Below are positions 9,207 through 17,752 of a stretch of DNA of 64,000 bases, piece after piece. Below the pieces are notes generated by a model. It was not told the origin of the DNA. It was given only the letters and a program-made list of their open reading frames with translations, and ran no database searches. How positions within the stretch are numbered: position 1 is the first letter of the stretch; the number at the start of each line of letters is the position of its first letter. This stretch comes from Emergencia sp. 1XD21-10. Its GTDB lineage: Bacteria; Bacillota; Clostridia; Peptostreptococcales; Anaerovoracaceae. A program made the position numbers and the translations under genes. The DNA lies in contig NZ_QWEQ01000002.1 in NCBI RefSeq assembly GCF_009936045.1, forward strand, positions 186,001-250,000. Reading direction: 5' to 3'.

Positions 9207-9637
9207 TCAGATGCGCAAAGAAAATTTAATACTGTATGTTCCTATATTTAATTCCAGATTTTTCATATTATAGAGAACCAAAGACAGCGCCAACACGCAA
9301 GCCAATCCATCAGCAAGAGGCCCCGCGTATAGAACTCCATTAAGACCTAATTAAAGCTGAGAATCGGCGTACAGCCATGCGCCAGCCCGACAGTAAAAGC
9401 AACTATAATACTATTAAGTTTTATTACAACCCCGGATACTGCCAACGGAATATCTTCTCCATAAACAGAAAGCGCACCGTAATGTGTTAATGTATTATTC
9501 ATCACAATATTAACAAGCATCATAACAATCTGATTGATAAAATGAGAAACACCAAGCTTTGCAATGTCTTGCATGTACTTTGCGCTTAATCCCAGCATAT
9601 TGCGTCTGATCCTAAAACTTTTTCTTGGAAAAAACAA
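9207..9637 (-). pseudogene. MATE efflux transporter, decayed remnant
   Basis: Two pieces of one MATE protein remain. The first (9347-9637) reads I-A-K-L-G-V-S-H-F-I-N-Q and ends at P-I-L-S-F-N followed by a stop, where the family continues G-F-N-Y-G-A. The second, in another frame just downstream (about 9207-9346), reads G-L-N-G-V-L-Y-A-G-P-L-A-D-G-L-A, typical of the last membrane segments of MepA-like transporters. The N-terminal half is absent and roughly 130 residues between the pieces have been lost, so no transporter can be made. The neighbours are intact. Confidence 0.8.
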
Positions 9638-9672
9638 TAATCTCTAAAAACTCCAATTGGTTTTTCCTAAAG

Positions 9673-9686
9673 TGGTACATGTACCA
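9673..9686. promoter_or_regulatory. 14-bp palindrome, possible operator
   Basis: TGGTACATGTACCA is a perfect palindrome; a half copy, GGTACAT, follows at 9697-9703. It lies between the MATE remnant and the terminator of the Tad operon. It could be the orphaned operator of the lost transporter gene. Confidence 0.3.
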
Positions 9687-9745
9687 TATTTTTTTTGGTA
9701 CATTGACACCACTAAAAAGTGCGTTCTTCTGCGACTGTATAATGT

Positions 9746-9782
9746 AAAAAGCCTGCCTGGTGCAATTCCAGACAGGCTTTTA
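9746..9782 (-). terminator. Terminator of the Tad operon
   Basis: AAAAGCCTG-CCTGG pairs with CCAG-A-CAGGCTTTT around a 7-nt loop, followed on the minus strand by TTTTTACATT. It closes the nine-gene operon 14 bases past the last stop codon. Confidence 0.8.
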
Positions 9783-9795
9783 CTGTGCTGTGGTC

Positions 9796-10326
9796 CTACT
9801 GTATGCCGCACAGATATACTTCTCTGCGCAAATTTTCCAGATGATGCAGCTGCGCTTTGTAACCGTACTCGTCGGATGCCAGAAACTCTGCCGCGCTGTC
9901 GATATAACCTTCCCCAGAGGGGGCACCTTTTTCTCGAAGCATCCTCATAAGAGCCGCCAGCTTCTTTGAAAAATCCGTACCTGCGCCGACTTCTTTTCGG
10001 TAAATCATCTTGATTCGGTCGAACCCTTTGTCCACAAAGATACAGTCCACATTTACCGCAAAATTCTCGGAAAAAATACCATGTTTTTCGCACTGATAGA
10101 CACCGTGAAGGAGACTGATTGCCACAGAAAAGATTTCCTCAGTAGACAGCTCTAAAACAGAGCTGAGCGGTCTAAAGCCTTCGGTTTTATACATGCAGGT
10201 CAAAGTGCCGTCCTCTTCCACAAAGCCAGCTGGCAGAAAGAGGTCACAAAGACCTAAGGATAAAAGCTCCACGATGTAATCTGGAATTTCCTCTTTGGCA
10301 TATTGCGCTGTCAAATAGCTATTCAT
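9796..10326 (-). CDS. Tad-operon protein, DUF6382-like
   Basis: This 176-residue protein is the last gene of the Tad operon. It starts one base after the stop of the previous gene, with GGAGGT seven bases before ATG 10326. The sequence (Y-I-V-E-L-L-S-L-G, R-P-L-S-S-V-L-E-L, and a hydrophobic V-D-C-I-F-V-D-K-G-F-D-R-I-K-M-I-Y-R segment) resembles the N-terminal DUF6382 domain of FHA proteins found with Clostridial Tad operons. No FHA domain is present here, so it may be a short form. It has no membrane segment or signal peptide. The assignment is by context and loose similarity. Confidence 0.55.
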   Translation of the reverse strand: MNSYLTAQYAKEEIPDYIVELLSLGLCDLFLPAGFVEEDGTLTCMYKTEGFRPLSSVLELSTEEIFSVAISLLHGVYQCEKHGIFSENFAVNVDCIFVDKGFDRIKMIYRKEVGAGTDFSKKLAALMRMLREKGAPSGEGYIDSAAEFLASDEYGYKAQLHHLENLRREVYLCGIQ

Positions 10327-10327
10327 T

Positions 10328-11119
10328 TTACTTACCTCCACATTTAGAACAAGGTGTGTACCCCTGCTGCACTGCCTTTCCTTTCTCAATTTCCACGTAG
10401 TACCGCGATACAATCCTGCAATCCGCCAGATGATATACTCTGCCATTTTCCGTAAAACAGAATACCGGGCTGCCGATTTGGGCAAAACTGGCATTACATA
10501 ATGAACATGGCGTATACCCTTTTTTTGTATCCTGCGACAGATACACCATCTTGCAGTTTGCTTTGATGTAGGTGCAGTGCTTTCCGTGGTATTTCATGCC
10601 CCACTCGGGAAAAATATATACGATTGTGTCATCATTTTCGGCACCTGCATCCGGCGGCTTTTTGTGCAGTTTTCCGGTAAAGGCTCTCGCCGTAAGACTG
10701 CAGTCAAAACGAATCGAGTCAAAAACTCCTGCCGGACTGTTCTCTGAAAAAGTGGCACGCAAATCAAGGTGCAGCAAATCCTCTATACCGGCTTCTTTGT
10801 ACAAATATCTGTAAAATACTACCTGACAGGAATCCATTCTGAGATTTTCCTCGCTGCTTCTGCTTTTTATCAGAATCGGCAGCGCGGCGGGATTTTTGCG
10901 AAAAATGGTCTTTACAGATTCCATGCGCATTTCATCTGCTGCAGAAAATACCAGATTTTCACAAGACGCAAAGATCGGCACCAGGGACATCAGTGCTACT
11001 GTCGCTGCAATAAAAATTGGCATGACGATGGCTGCTTCCACGATGTAACTGCCTCGGCGTAAATTCCTACTTCTTTTCCTCTCTCTCATAAGATCTCTCT
11101 GTTTCATAATCCTTTCCAT
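10328..11119 (-). CDS. TadE-like pilus protein with C-terminal Cys/His units
   Basis: The N-terminal half is TadE-like: a basic stretch, then R-R-G-S-Y-I-V-E-A-A-I-V-M-P-I-F and a membrane segment (about 24-50), as in minor pseudopilins. The C-terminal third is unusual: it holds two copies of a Cys/His unit, Y177-H178...C182...C205-x-x-C208 and Y229-H230...C234...C257-x-x-C260, both with G-Y-T-P-C-S-x-C. This pattern recalls the Ada-type metal-binding domain. Start choice is uncertain: ATG 11119, 11107 and 11089 are in frame and none has a strong site; all overlap the previous gene. Confidence 0.75.
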   Translation of the reverse strand: MERIMKQRDLMRERKRSRNLRRGSYIVEAAIVMPIFIAATVALMSLVPIFASCENLVFSAADEMRMESVKTIFRKNPAALPILIKSRSSEENLRMDSCQVVFYRYLYKEAGIEDLLHLDLRATFSENSPAGVFDSIRFDCSLTARAFTGKLHKKPPDAGAENDDTIVYIFPEWGMKYHGKHCTYIKANCKMVYLSQDTKKGYTPCSLCNASFAQIGSPVFCFTENGRVYHLADCRIVSRYYVEIEKGKAVQQGYTPCSKCGGK

Positions 11120-12287
11120 TGACTGTCATCACAAAGGATAGTCCTGCGTTGTACTCCCGAAGGAGAAATCCTTCGTAATAAAACCGTCTCATATTTATCT
11201 GAATCAAGTCCATCACCCGAAGCATTCTTACCTGTGAATCCATGGTGTAGGTAAATAATCGCAGGTAGTCTGCATAGGTCTCGCCCACATCTGAGCCAGT
11301 ATCGATATAACCCTCTGACTGATTTTCAATAACAGACTTAATGTCTACTGCGAAGGTCTGCTCCGACTTTACTACCGGCACTCTCTTCCCATGGATTAGC
11401 AGCTGATAATCGTTATAACTTTCCGCAAGCGCCCAAGCTGAAAGCAAGGCTTTTTGTGTCACCAACGCCGCCGGACCCGGCGTCAAAATCTCCGCTGCCA
11501 AAAGAGCCTCATTGCTCTTTACAGGGTCTTTGAGCAGATAGGCAAGATTCATCATCTCTCGAAGCGCCACAATTCTTCTCTTTAATGTGCTTTTGTTTGC
11601 GCTGTCACTCTTCTTCCCGCAGATGATGTATTCGATTTCCCCGGAAAAATAGGTCTCCCCTAGGTCTTTGTCGTCAGAAGCATCTTTAAAATAGGCGAAA
11701 ATATACTGATTAATCCACCAGTTTTTTCCGGTCTTTTCCAGCGCCGTTCCGATAGATGAAGCCCCTTCTAAAAGATTTTTCACCGCTGAAAGTGAGTATC
11801 CTTTTTTGGATCCTTCTGAAGGTAAATCATCAAAGATGACTGACGCAGCCGCAGGTCCCGTATAACCGAGAACCGGTGTAATCGTTTTCTCAGGCTTTTG
11901 AAACTTCTCCGTAAAAGCCAGCTTTCCCGCCGCTTCAAGCTGCTTCTCCATCACACCTGTATTGATTAGACAGTAGTCGTACAAACTGCAGTTTTTGATC
12001 TGATAGTCTATGTATTTTTTTCGGTCAAAAGAATCCTTTGCATAGAAAGTAAGTTTCTCCTTTATCTCCGCTGGATAGCCATAAAACCCAAAAATTTGGT
12101 ATCTCTTCTGCAGGTTCAAATCGTACTCCGCCAGCACTGAATCCGCCCAAAGGCTGCAAAGCGCCTTGGTACTTCCTGCTACCGCTTTCTCCTTGGATAC
12201 CCCCGTAAAGGTAAAGATCATCATGACCAGAGATACAAAAAACACACAGATAAAAACTGTAACTGAGCCTCTTTTATTGCTGAACAT
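11067..12287 (-). CDS. DUF5702/TadG-like surface protein of the Tad operon
   Basis: The 406-residue product starts M-F-S-N-K-R-G-S-V-T-V-F-I with one N-terminal membrane segment (about 8-30), followed by a long extracellular part. It matches the DUF5702 proteins that occupy the TadG position in Clostridial Tad operons. ATG 12287 is chosen because GGCAGG lies just upstream and it overlaps the stop of the preceding tadE by 14 bp; the longer frame to 12359 has no good site. It probably contributes to the pilus base or to minor pilin assembly. Confidence 0.75.
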   Translation of the reverse strand: MFSNKRGSVTVFICVFFVSLVMMIFTFTGVSKEKAVAGSTKALCSLWADSVLAEYDLNLQKRYQIFGFYGYPAEIKEKLTFYAKDSFDRKKYIDYQIKNCSLYDYCLINTGVMEKQLEAAGKLAFTEKFQKPEKTITPVLGYTGPAAASVIFDDLPSEGSKKGYSLSAVKNLLEGASSIGTALEKTGKNWWINQYIFAYFKDASDDKDLGETYFSGEIEYIICGKKSDSANKSTLKRRIVALREMMNLAYLLKDPVKSNEALLAAEILTPGPAALVTQKALLSAWALAESYNDYQLLIHGKRVPVVKSEQTFAVDIKSVIENQSEGYIDTGSDVGETYADYLRLFTYTMDSQVRMLRVMDLIQINMRRFYYEGFLLREYNAGLSFVMTVNGKDYETERSYEREEKK

Positions 12288-12603
12288 CAATACCTGCCGC
12301 CTCCCCCAATCTGATGATCTGCGAAGGATATACTGCGTAAATCCTGCCAAAAATATCATTTTCCATCACAATACTGCTCACGCCTCTCAGCTGTTTCGAT
12401 ACTGAGTCCCTATCCTCCAGCTTTTTATATACAGCACGGCTTTCAGCAGCTTCTTCTTGCAATCTCTCGTGAAGATTCAGCTGGCAGTCGAGGCAGGCAT
12501 AGTAGTAAACAATCAGCAAAATGAGACTGCAAATCACCAGAATCAGCAGCGGAATCACTATGGTAGCCTCTACCATATCACTGCCCCGCCTGCTTCTCAT
12601 CAT
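12274..12603 (-). CDS. TadE-like minor pseudopilin
   Basis: The 109-residue protein begins M-M-R-S-R-R-G-S-D-M-V-E-A-T-I-V-I-P, the class III-like pseudopilin signature with a conserved glutamate near the start of the hydrophobic helix (about 10-35). TadE-family proteins are processed by the prepilin peptidase and are needed for Flp pilus assembly. AAAGGA lies nine bases before the first ATG. The start codon overlaps the stop of the small Flp gene (ATGATG / TGA overlap), which indicates translational coupling. Confidence 0.85.
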   Translation of the reverse strand: MMRSRRGSDMVEATIVIPLLILVICSLILLIVYYYACLDCQLNLHERLQEEAAESRAVYKKLEDRDSVSKQLRGVSSIVMENDIFGRIYAVYPSQIIRLGEAAGIDVQQ

Positions 12604-12740
12604 CCGTTGAGTCCTTTAAAGGTATTATTGACAAAGGTGGTAATCTCCGTCTTAAAAATTAGTCCCAGCGCCACAGCAAGCGCAATTAAAATCGCCACCT
12701 GTACCAGTTCCATTCCTTTTTTGTTTTTTAATATTCTCAT
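12600..12740 (-). CDS. Flp-type prepilin-like small protein (46 aa)
   Basis: This short gene sits between tadC and tadE. The product begins M-R-I-L-K-N-K-K-G followed by M-E-L-V-Q-V-A-I-L-I-A-L-A-V-A-L-G-L-I-F, then a short polar tail ending G-L-N-G. Basic residues, a glycine, a glutamate at position +2 after it and then a hydrophobic helix are the features of class III (Flp) prepilins, with cleavage expected after the glycine. Its stop overlaps the next start. AAGGAGTG lies about 12 bases upstream, somewhat far. It may be the major pilin or a minor pseudopilin. Confidence 0.75.
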   Translation of the reverse strand: MRILKNKKGMELVQVAILIALAVALGLIFKTEITTFVNNTFKGLNG

Positions 12741-12783
12741 TATATGTACACTCCTTCCTTCATTTTCTTTCTTTTTAACTTTA

Positions 12784-13776
12784 TTACATCTGCAGCATTG
12801 CAGGCGCCGCCGTAATCAGAATCAGCACTAGCAACAGAATCGCCAGAGGAAATGCCATCTTGGTTTCCGCTGCTCTGCCGCGCTCCTCTGCCAGCTTTTT
12901 TCTCTGCTCCCAGAGCAAATCTCGCTCGCTTTCCAGCTTGTCCGACAGGTCCACACCCTTAAACTGATTGTCTGTAATGATGTTAATCATACGTGAGAAC
13001 TCTCTGACTTGCAGCTTCTTTCCAAACTGCCCCATGACAGTAACTAAACTGCTTCCCGTTTCTAAAGATGCGGCCTTAATTCGGCAAATTAGATCTCCCA
13101 TCGGACTTTCCCGCTGTCCTGCCGCATACCCGTCTGCAATCCTTGCAAACGCATCATTAAAAATCAACCCGCTGTTTAAAAGCAGTAAAAGCTGATTATT
13201 AAAACCAGGCAATTCCCTGCGAATACCGTCGGTTATACGCTTTTGCGCAGCCTTTTCCTTCTCCTTCTGATTTCGGTAAAGAGCAAATAATGCCAGCGGA
13301 AAGAGCAGCAGACTGAGCAGAAATTGAGGACTTCGGTTTTTCGACCAGATGATTCTCGTTCCATCGTCAAGTTTTGCAGGCAGTGCAATGAGTTCCCCCT
13401 CTTCCTCTTCCAGTTTTTCTGAAAGCGCCTGAAGCTCCGATTTTAGAACCTCCTCCTTAGATGTTTTCTTCTGCGTCGCCTTTGCAGCAGGCTTTTCATC
13501 CGTAAAAGATAAAAGCACCTCAATCCTTGTACGCACGCCGTTCTTTTCTCCTTCGATGACAACAGGCACAGACTGTCCGCTCTGTCTGTCAGAAATGCGG
13601 AGCGCCGTCAGCTGACCGTTTTTCCCAGTCACATAATATCCTGCTTGTCTTACTTCGATAATCACCTGAAAAGTCAGAAGAAAAACGACTGCTGAAAATA
13701 ACAGTACCACAAGCTTTCTATTTTCTATGCAAAAGACAGCAATAGGCAGTTTCTCTATCTTTTCTCTATACTTCAA
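12784..13776 (-). CDS. tadC: TadC-like inner-membrane platform protein (T2SSF)
   Basis: The 330-residue protein has an N-terminal membrane segment (about 22-42), a hydrophilic region with a Lys/Glu-rich stretch, a second membrane segment (about 150-165), and then the type II secretion F domain (about 180-310) containing L-P-G-F-N-N-Q-L-L-L-L-L and E-F-S-R-M-I-N-I-I, ending in a membrane helix. It is the TadC partner of TadB in the Flp pilus platform. Its start overlaps the end of tadB by 11 bp. The extended middle section is longer than in typical TadC. Confidence 0.85.
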   Translation of the reverse strand: MKYREKIEKLPIAVFCIENRKLVVLLFSAVVFLLTFQVIIEVRQAGYYVTGKNGQLTALRISDRQSGQSVPVVIEGEKNGVRTRIEVLLSFTDEKPAAKATQKKTSKEEVLKSELQALSEKLEEEEGELIALPAKLDDGTRIIWSKNRSPQFLLSLLLFPLALFALYRNQKEKEKAAQKRITDGIRRELPGFNNQLLLLLNSGLIFNDAFARIADGYAAGQRESPMGDLICRIKAASLETGSSLVTVMGQFGKKLQVREFSRMINIITDNQFKGVDLSDKLESERDLLWEQRKKLAEERGRAAETKMAFPLAILLLVLILITAAPAMLQM

Positions 13777-14512
13777 TGGCTGTAATCCTTTCTATCATCA
13801 CGTAAGCTAACACCGTCGCAAGAAGCGCCAGACTCATCAAAATTTTGCCCGCCAAGGACTCATACATCACTGCCAGATAATCGGGCGAAGTCAGCTGCAG
13901 AAACAATACGATAAAAATCGGCATTGCTGTAATCAGTCGGCCTTCCAGCTTTTTCTGAGATATCATAGTTTTAATCTCTGTTTCTATAGCAATTTTGTCA
14001 CCGATAACAGCAGCTGCCCTGTTGACTGCAAGAACCAGATTCCCGCCCGTCTCTCTGACCGCACGAAAAACCTGCGTAAAGTCCTCGATATCCGAAATTC
14101 CGCTGCGAGAAGCAAAGTCCTCCCAGACAGAAATATCTGTTGCCCCAGTTTCCTTCATCTTTCTCAGCATATAGAGCAGCTCACAAACAATCAGAGCCTG
14201 TTCTCCATAAATTTCCGAAAGATTAGAAACTGCTTCTTCAATCGCCTCTTCCATGTGTCTGCCCGCAGCAAAGGAAGATGACAAACTGAACAGCAAATCC
14301 CGAAACTGCCCTAAAAGCTGTTTCTTTCTGCGCGCCGCCTGATACCCGCAGTAAACAGACAGCAATTTGGGATAGAAAAAAGGAAATAAAATGCCCCACA
14401 GTAAGGTTCCATAAAATATGTAACCACAGAAAATCCATGCGAATGCAAAGCCTAAGGCTACTGCCACTTTTTCCCTTGAGGTTGCCTGATAAATTTTGTA
14501 GTCGTAAATCAT
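13766..14512 (-). CDS. tadB: TadB-like inner-membrane platform protein (T2SSF)
   Basis: The 248-residue product has an N-terminal pair of membrane segments (about 18-55), then a T2SSF domain with F-R-D-L-L-F-S-L-S-S-S-F-A-A-G and the conserved F-R-A-V-R-E-T-G-G-N-L region, and C-terminal membrane helices (about 195-240). TadB and TadC form the membrane platform on which the TadA ATPase works. Start and stop codons overlap those of tadA (4 bp) and tadC (11 bp), so the three are co-translated. Confidence 0.88.
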   Translation of the reverse strand: MIYDYKIYQATSREKVAVALGFAFAWIFCGYIFYGTLLWGILFPFFYPKLLSVYCGYQAARRKKQLLGQFRDLLFSLSSSFAAGRHMEEAIEEAVSNLSEIYGEQALIVCELLYMLRKMKETGATDISVWEDFASRSGISDIEDFTQVFRAVRETGGNLVLAVNRAAAVIGDKIAIETEIKTMISQKKLEGRLITAMPIFIVLFLQLTSPDYLAVMYESLAGKILMSLALLATVLAYVMIERITAIEV

Positions 14513-15711
14513 AAAGTCCTGCCTCTAAGACGCAGCTTGGACTGACTGACAAGAGGATTTCCAGTAGCACTAAGCTGCCTTTCATCGCTTAGTAAAAAGA
14601 GTGGGTTTAAAACATATTTGCCATGCTCAAAATCCACCAGTTCCTGCACCTCAAGCACCCTCCTGTCGCCGCCTGGAAGCCTTCCCAAGTGAATCATAAT
14701 GTCTATGCCTTCCACAATCTGCGCTCTGATAGCATCTATGGGAATCTGCACACCCATCAAATACATGGATTCAAGCCTTCGCAGCATGCCGGAAACCGAA
14801 TTGCCGTGACCTGTAGCCAGACAGCCGTCATGCCCTGTGTTCATGGCATTCATCATGTCCGCCACTTCCTTGCCTCTGACTTCTCCTACGATAATCCGAT
14901 CGGGTCTCATTCGCAGACTGGTCTTAATCAGCATGTCCATAGAAATCATACCCTGACCTAAAGCATTGGCATTGCGGCATTCCATCTGCACCAGATTCGC
15001 GATGTGATTCATGGCTAGTTCCGTGGAATCCTCAATGACGATGACCCGCTCCTGTACCGGAATAAAATCGGACAAGGCGTTGAGAAATGTTGTCTTTCCT
15101 GAAGAAGTCCCACCGCTGACGAAGATGTTATAGCCGCAGGCAACCAGTGTTTTCAGATATTCCGCGCATTCTGCAGTCAAAGTGCCGCTTTTTACCATCT
15201 GTTCCATGGTGATTCTCTCTCTGGCAAATTTTCTGATGGTGAGAACAGGGCCTCCTGCCGCGACATTTTTATAGACTGCATTGACTCTGCTGCCGCCGGG
15301 CAACCTCGCGTCCAAAATCGGGTGCATTTCATTGATTTCTCGATGCACACCCGCCGCAATATTTCTGATGATTTCCTCCAGCTCCTCCGTAGAATCAAAA
15401 TGCTCATCGGTACAAACCATATCTCCGCCGGTTTCCAAAAAGAATCGATCCTTTCCGTTAATCATAATTTCATTGATTGATGCATCTTCTATGTACTCTT
15501 CCAAAATCCCCAGCTTGCTTCTGGTCCTCGCATAAAGGGTCCTGATGACAGCGTGAAGTTCTGAAAGTTCTATTTCCTCTGCGTCAGCAAAGACCACATC
15601 TTCTATGATTTCCATAGCCTGCTGCCTGCTTAAATTCTCTTCTGCCGCGAGAATTTTCTCACGCACCCTGGCAGTCTTCTCCTCCAGGTACATAGCTTTT
15701 TCCCTCTCCAT
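14509..15711 (-). CDS. tadA: TadA/CpaF pilus assembly ATPase
   Basis: This secretion ATPase powers Flp pilus assembly. The 400-residue product has Walker [10 protein letters not shown], an aspartate box [10 protein letters not shown], Walker B-like [12 protein letters not shown] and the H-box [11 protein letters not shown]. The N-terminal helical domain matches CpaF. ATG 15711 is the start because GGAAGGAGGAGG precedes it directly; an upstream extension to 15972 is only the overlap with the previous gene. The gene overlaps the upstream cpaE-like gene by 53 bp. Confidence 0.93.
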   Translation of the reverse strand: MEREKAMYLEEKTARVREKILAAEENLSRQQAMEIIEDVVFADAEEIELSELHAVIRTLYARTRSKLGILEEYIEDASINEIMINGKDRFFLETGGDMVCTDEHFDSTEELEEIIRNIAAGVHREINEMHPILDARLPGGSRVNAVYKNVAAGGPVLTIRKFARERITMEQMVKSGTLTAECAEYLKTLVACGYNIFVSGGTSSGKTTFLNALSDFIPVQERVIVIEDSTELAMNHIANLVQMECRNANALGQGMISMDMLIKTSLRMRPDRIIVGEVRGKEVADMMNAMNTGHDGCLATGHGNSVSGMLRRLESMYLMGVQIPIDAIRAQIVEGIDIMIHLGRLPGGDRRVLEVQELVDFEHGKYVLNPLFLLSDERQLSATGNPLVSQSKLRLRGRTL

Positions 15712-16708
15712 GACCTCCTCCTTCCATAATTTCCCGAGCAAGAATACCGATTTCCATGCCATAATTCTTCTCAAGACGCAAATCAGTATCCCTCTGAGCC
15801 GCGATATAAAGGGTCTGAGGCTCTTGTTCGCAAACCATATCATCTGCAAAATTCTCCACCCGTAAAAGCCTGCCCTGATCAATTCGCTTAAATATTTCCC
15901 GGGCAATCCTCTGCCTATATTTCCCAGGACGAACTCGCTGACTATCACACAGCATGACGGTACAGTCAGCATAGCCCAGCATCTTCCGATTCTCTCGGCT
16001 CAGATGATTGCCCATATCCACGATAAGAAAATCATATTTCCCAAGCTGATCAATCTTGTTCAGAAAGCGGCGCATGAGAAACGGCTTCATCTCGCTGAAG
16101 TAGGAATTAATCACGCCCGTGTTTACAAAATCCAACTCTTCCCTTTCTGTAATAAATGCGCTGATAGGAAACTCTTTCTCCTGATCCAGATAGTAAAGCA
16201 GCTTCATCAAACTCTGTTCCCCATCCTCAGACAAATATTTTCTGGAATCATCGATGGGACAGAGATTTAGGTACAAAGATCTGCTACCATAAATCCTGTG
16301 CAGCATACAGGCTGTAGCAATGGCTGACGATGTGGTGCCGCAGCCGCCGCTTTCTCCGAGAAACACCAGCAGTCTGCAGTTGCTGTCACCTTTGGTTTCA
16401 ATGACTTTACCTGTTACCTTAAAGTAAATAAAAAGAAGACTGTTCATCAAATTCTGACTTTCCATATAGCGATATAGCCGGTAAGGCGGCTCACCCGTAT
16501 ACTGTACAGCCGCCATATCGCGGACAAGTTCAATGACCCGTTTATCACCTGAAGGCTTCTCCGTCAGAATCAAATCACAAAAGTCACCTTCGGCTATACT
16601 GCCTAAAAGATAAAAGCGCATGCAGCTGTCCTCTCTGGCAAGGACAATGGAAAGAGCCTGCGCAAAGGCATGATCCTCCAAAGCAATACCCACTTTTATA
16701 ATTTCCAT
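15659..16708 (-). CDS. CpaE/TadZ-like pilus localisation protein
   Basis: The first gene of the Tad operon encodes 349 residues: an N-terminal receiver-like part (about 1-100), then a MinD/ParA-type domain. The Walker A region reads G-E-S-G-G-C-G-T-T-S, where both lysines of the canonical K-G-G-x-G-K-T/S are missing. The Walker B region F-L-I-V-D-M-G-N is present. TadZ/CpaE proteins place the pilus machine at the pole and some are known to have atypical P-loops. AAAGGAGGGAG precedes the ATG, and a good sigma-A promoter lies at 16733-16761. Confidence 0.82.
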   Translation of the reverse strand: MEIIKVGIALEDHAFAQALSIVLAREDSCMRFYLLGSIAEGDFCDLILTEKPSGDKRVIELVRDMAAVQYTGEPPYRLYRYMESQNLMNSLLFIYFKVTGKVIETKGDSNCRLLVFLGESGGCGTTSSAIATACMLHRIYGSRSLYLNLCPIDDSRKYLSEDGEQSLMKLLYYLDQEKEFPISAFITEREELDFVNTGVINSYFSEMKPFLMRRFLNKIDQLGKYDFLIVDMGNHLSRENRKMLGYADCTVMLCDSQRVRPGKYRQRIAREIFKRIDQGRLLRVENFADDMVCEQEPQTLYIAAQRDTDLRLEKNYGMEIGILAREIMEGGGHGEGKSYVPGGEDCQGA

Positions 16709-16732
16709 ACACTCCCTCCTTTCGGTAGGGAT

Positions 16733-16761
16733 ATAGTATCATTTTTGTAAATAACTGTCAA
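16733..16761 (-). promoter_or_regulatory. Sigma-A promoter of the Tad operon
   Basis: On the minus strand, TTGACA (16761-16756) and TACTAT (16738-16733) are separated by exactly 17 bp, 25 bases before the cpaE-like start codon. It is a near-consensus vegetative promoter, so the operon may be well expressed. Confidence 0.65.
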
Positions 16762-16779
16762 CCATTTTTTCCTATAATT

Positions 16780-17460
16780 TTATTTATTTGCTAATTCTTT
16801 CAGTTTTTTCAGTGCGCAACTGAGCCCGCCGATTTCGTCAATCAGCCCCATTTTTACAGCGTCAGAGCCGAATAGTACCGTGCCCACATCGTTGGACATA
16901 TTTCCTGTCTGATTCATCTTTTCTTCTACATCTTCCTTTGATGCATGAGAATGTTTGACAATAAAATCTACCACTCGTTCCTGCGTCTTTCGCATATACT
17001 CAAATGTTGCGTCCGCTGTAATCAGTGTGCCGCTGGTTCTAATGGGGTGCATGGTCATAGTCGCAGTCTCAGCTACAAAGGAATAATCCGCAGAAACGGC
17101 AAGAGGAATACCGATGCTGTGACCACCTCCGATGACTAATGTCACAGTTGGCTTTGATAAAGACGCAATCAGCTCCGCAAGGGCAAGCCCTGCTTCCACA
17201 TCGCCTCCGACAGTATTTAAAATCAGCAGAAGCCCCTTAATATCCGGATTTTCCTCCACTACCACAAGCTGCGGAATCAGATGTTCATACTTGGTAGTCT
17301 TGTTATCGCTTGGCAGCGTGGTATGCCCTTCAATGCTGCCGATAATATTGATATACTGATAGTCTGACTGGAAATTTGTTCCTGTCGTTAAAATACCCAG
17401 CTCCTTAATCAAATCGCTGGTTTCTTTTTTTTCTTCCTGTTTTTCTTTTTCTTCACTCAT
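16780..17460 (-). CDS. tepA: TepA-like ClpP-fold serine protease
   Basis: The 226-residue protein begins with a charged E/K-rich stretch and continues with a ClpP/crotonase-fold domain. It shows N-T-V-G-G-D-V-E-A-G-L-A-L, the nucleophile region G-G-G-H-S-I-G (serine) and the histidine in T-M-H-P-I. Firmicute TepA is linked to protein export or spore-related proteolysis; no ATPase partner is needed. ATG 17460 is chosen (AAAGGGTG upstream); an earlier ATG at 17565 would run into the divergent ymxH-type gene. Confidence 0.85.
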   Translation of the reverse strand: MSEEKEKQEEKKETSDLIKELGILTTGTNFQSDYQYINIIGSIEGHTTLPSDNKTTKYEHLIPQLVVVEENPDIKGLLLILNTVGGDVEAGLALAELIASLSKPTVTLVIGGGHSIGIPLAVSADYSFVAETATMTMHPIRTSGTLITADATFEYMRKTQERVVDFIVKHSHASKEDVEEKMNQTGNMSNDVGTVLFGSDAVKMGLIDEIGGLSCALKKLKELANK

Positions 17461-17518
17461 ATTTTTCACCCTTTCGTCGTAAAATTTAAATATATTATCT
17501 GCAAAGGATGTGTAATTT

Positions 17519-17752
17519 ATGCTATTAAGTGAAATCGGAGATAAAGAGGTCATCGACCTTTCCAAAGGCAGCCGTCACGGCTCTTTCTGGGATGCAGAAA
17601 TTCTCTTTGACGAGCAGACAGGAAAAATCAGAGCGCTGCTTGTGCCCAACTTTGTGTCTAAAAGCCGCTTCACCGCAGGACATGACACCATGCAGCTTCC
17701 CTGGGAGTCCATCGTGAAAATCGGCGAGGATATGATTATCTTCCGGTCGTAA
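17519..17752 (+). CDS. YlmC/YmxH family PRC-barrel protein
   Basis: The 77-residue product L-L-S-E-I-G-D-K-E-V-I-D-L-S-K-G-S-R-H-G has the PRC-barrel fold pattern of YlmC/YmxH proteins, which are widespread in spore formers and induced in sporulation; their molecular role is unclear. It is divergent from tepA with 58 bp between start codons, so both promoters must lie in that interval. An AAAGGATG ribosome binding site precedes the ATG. No cysteine or membrane segment is present. Confidence 0.85.
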   Translation: MLLSEIGDKEVIDLSKGSRHGSFWDAEILFDEQTGKIRALLVPNFVSKSRFTAGHDTMQLPWESIVKIGEDMIIFRS

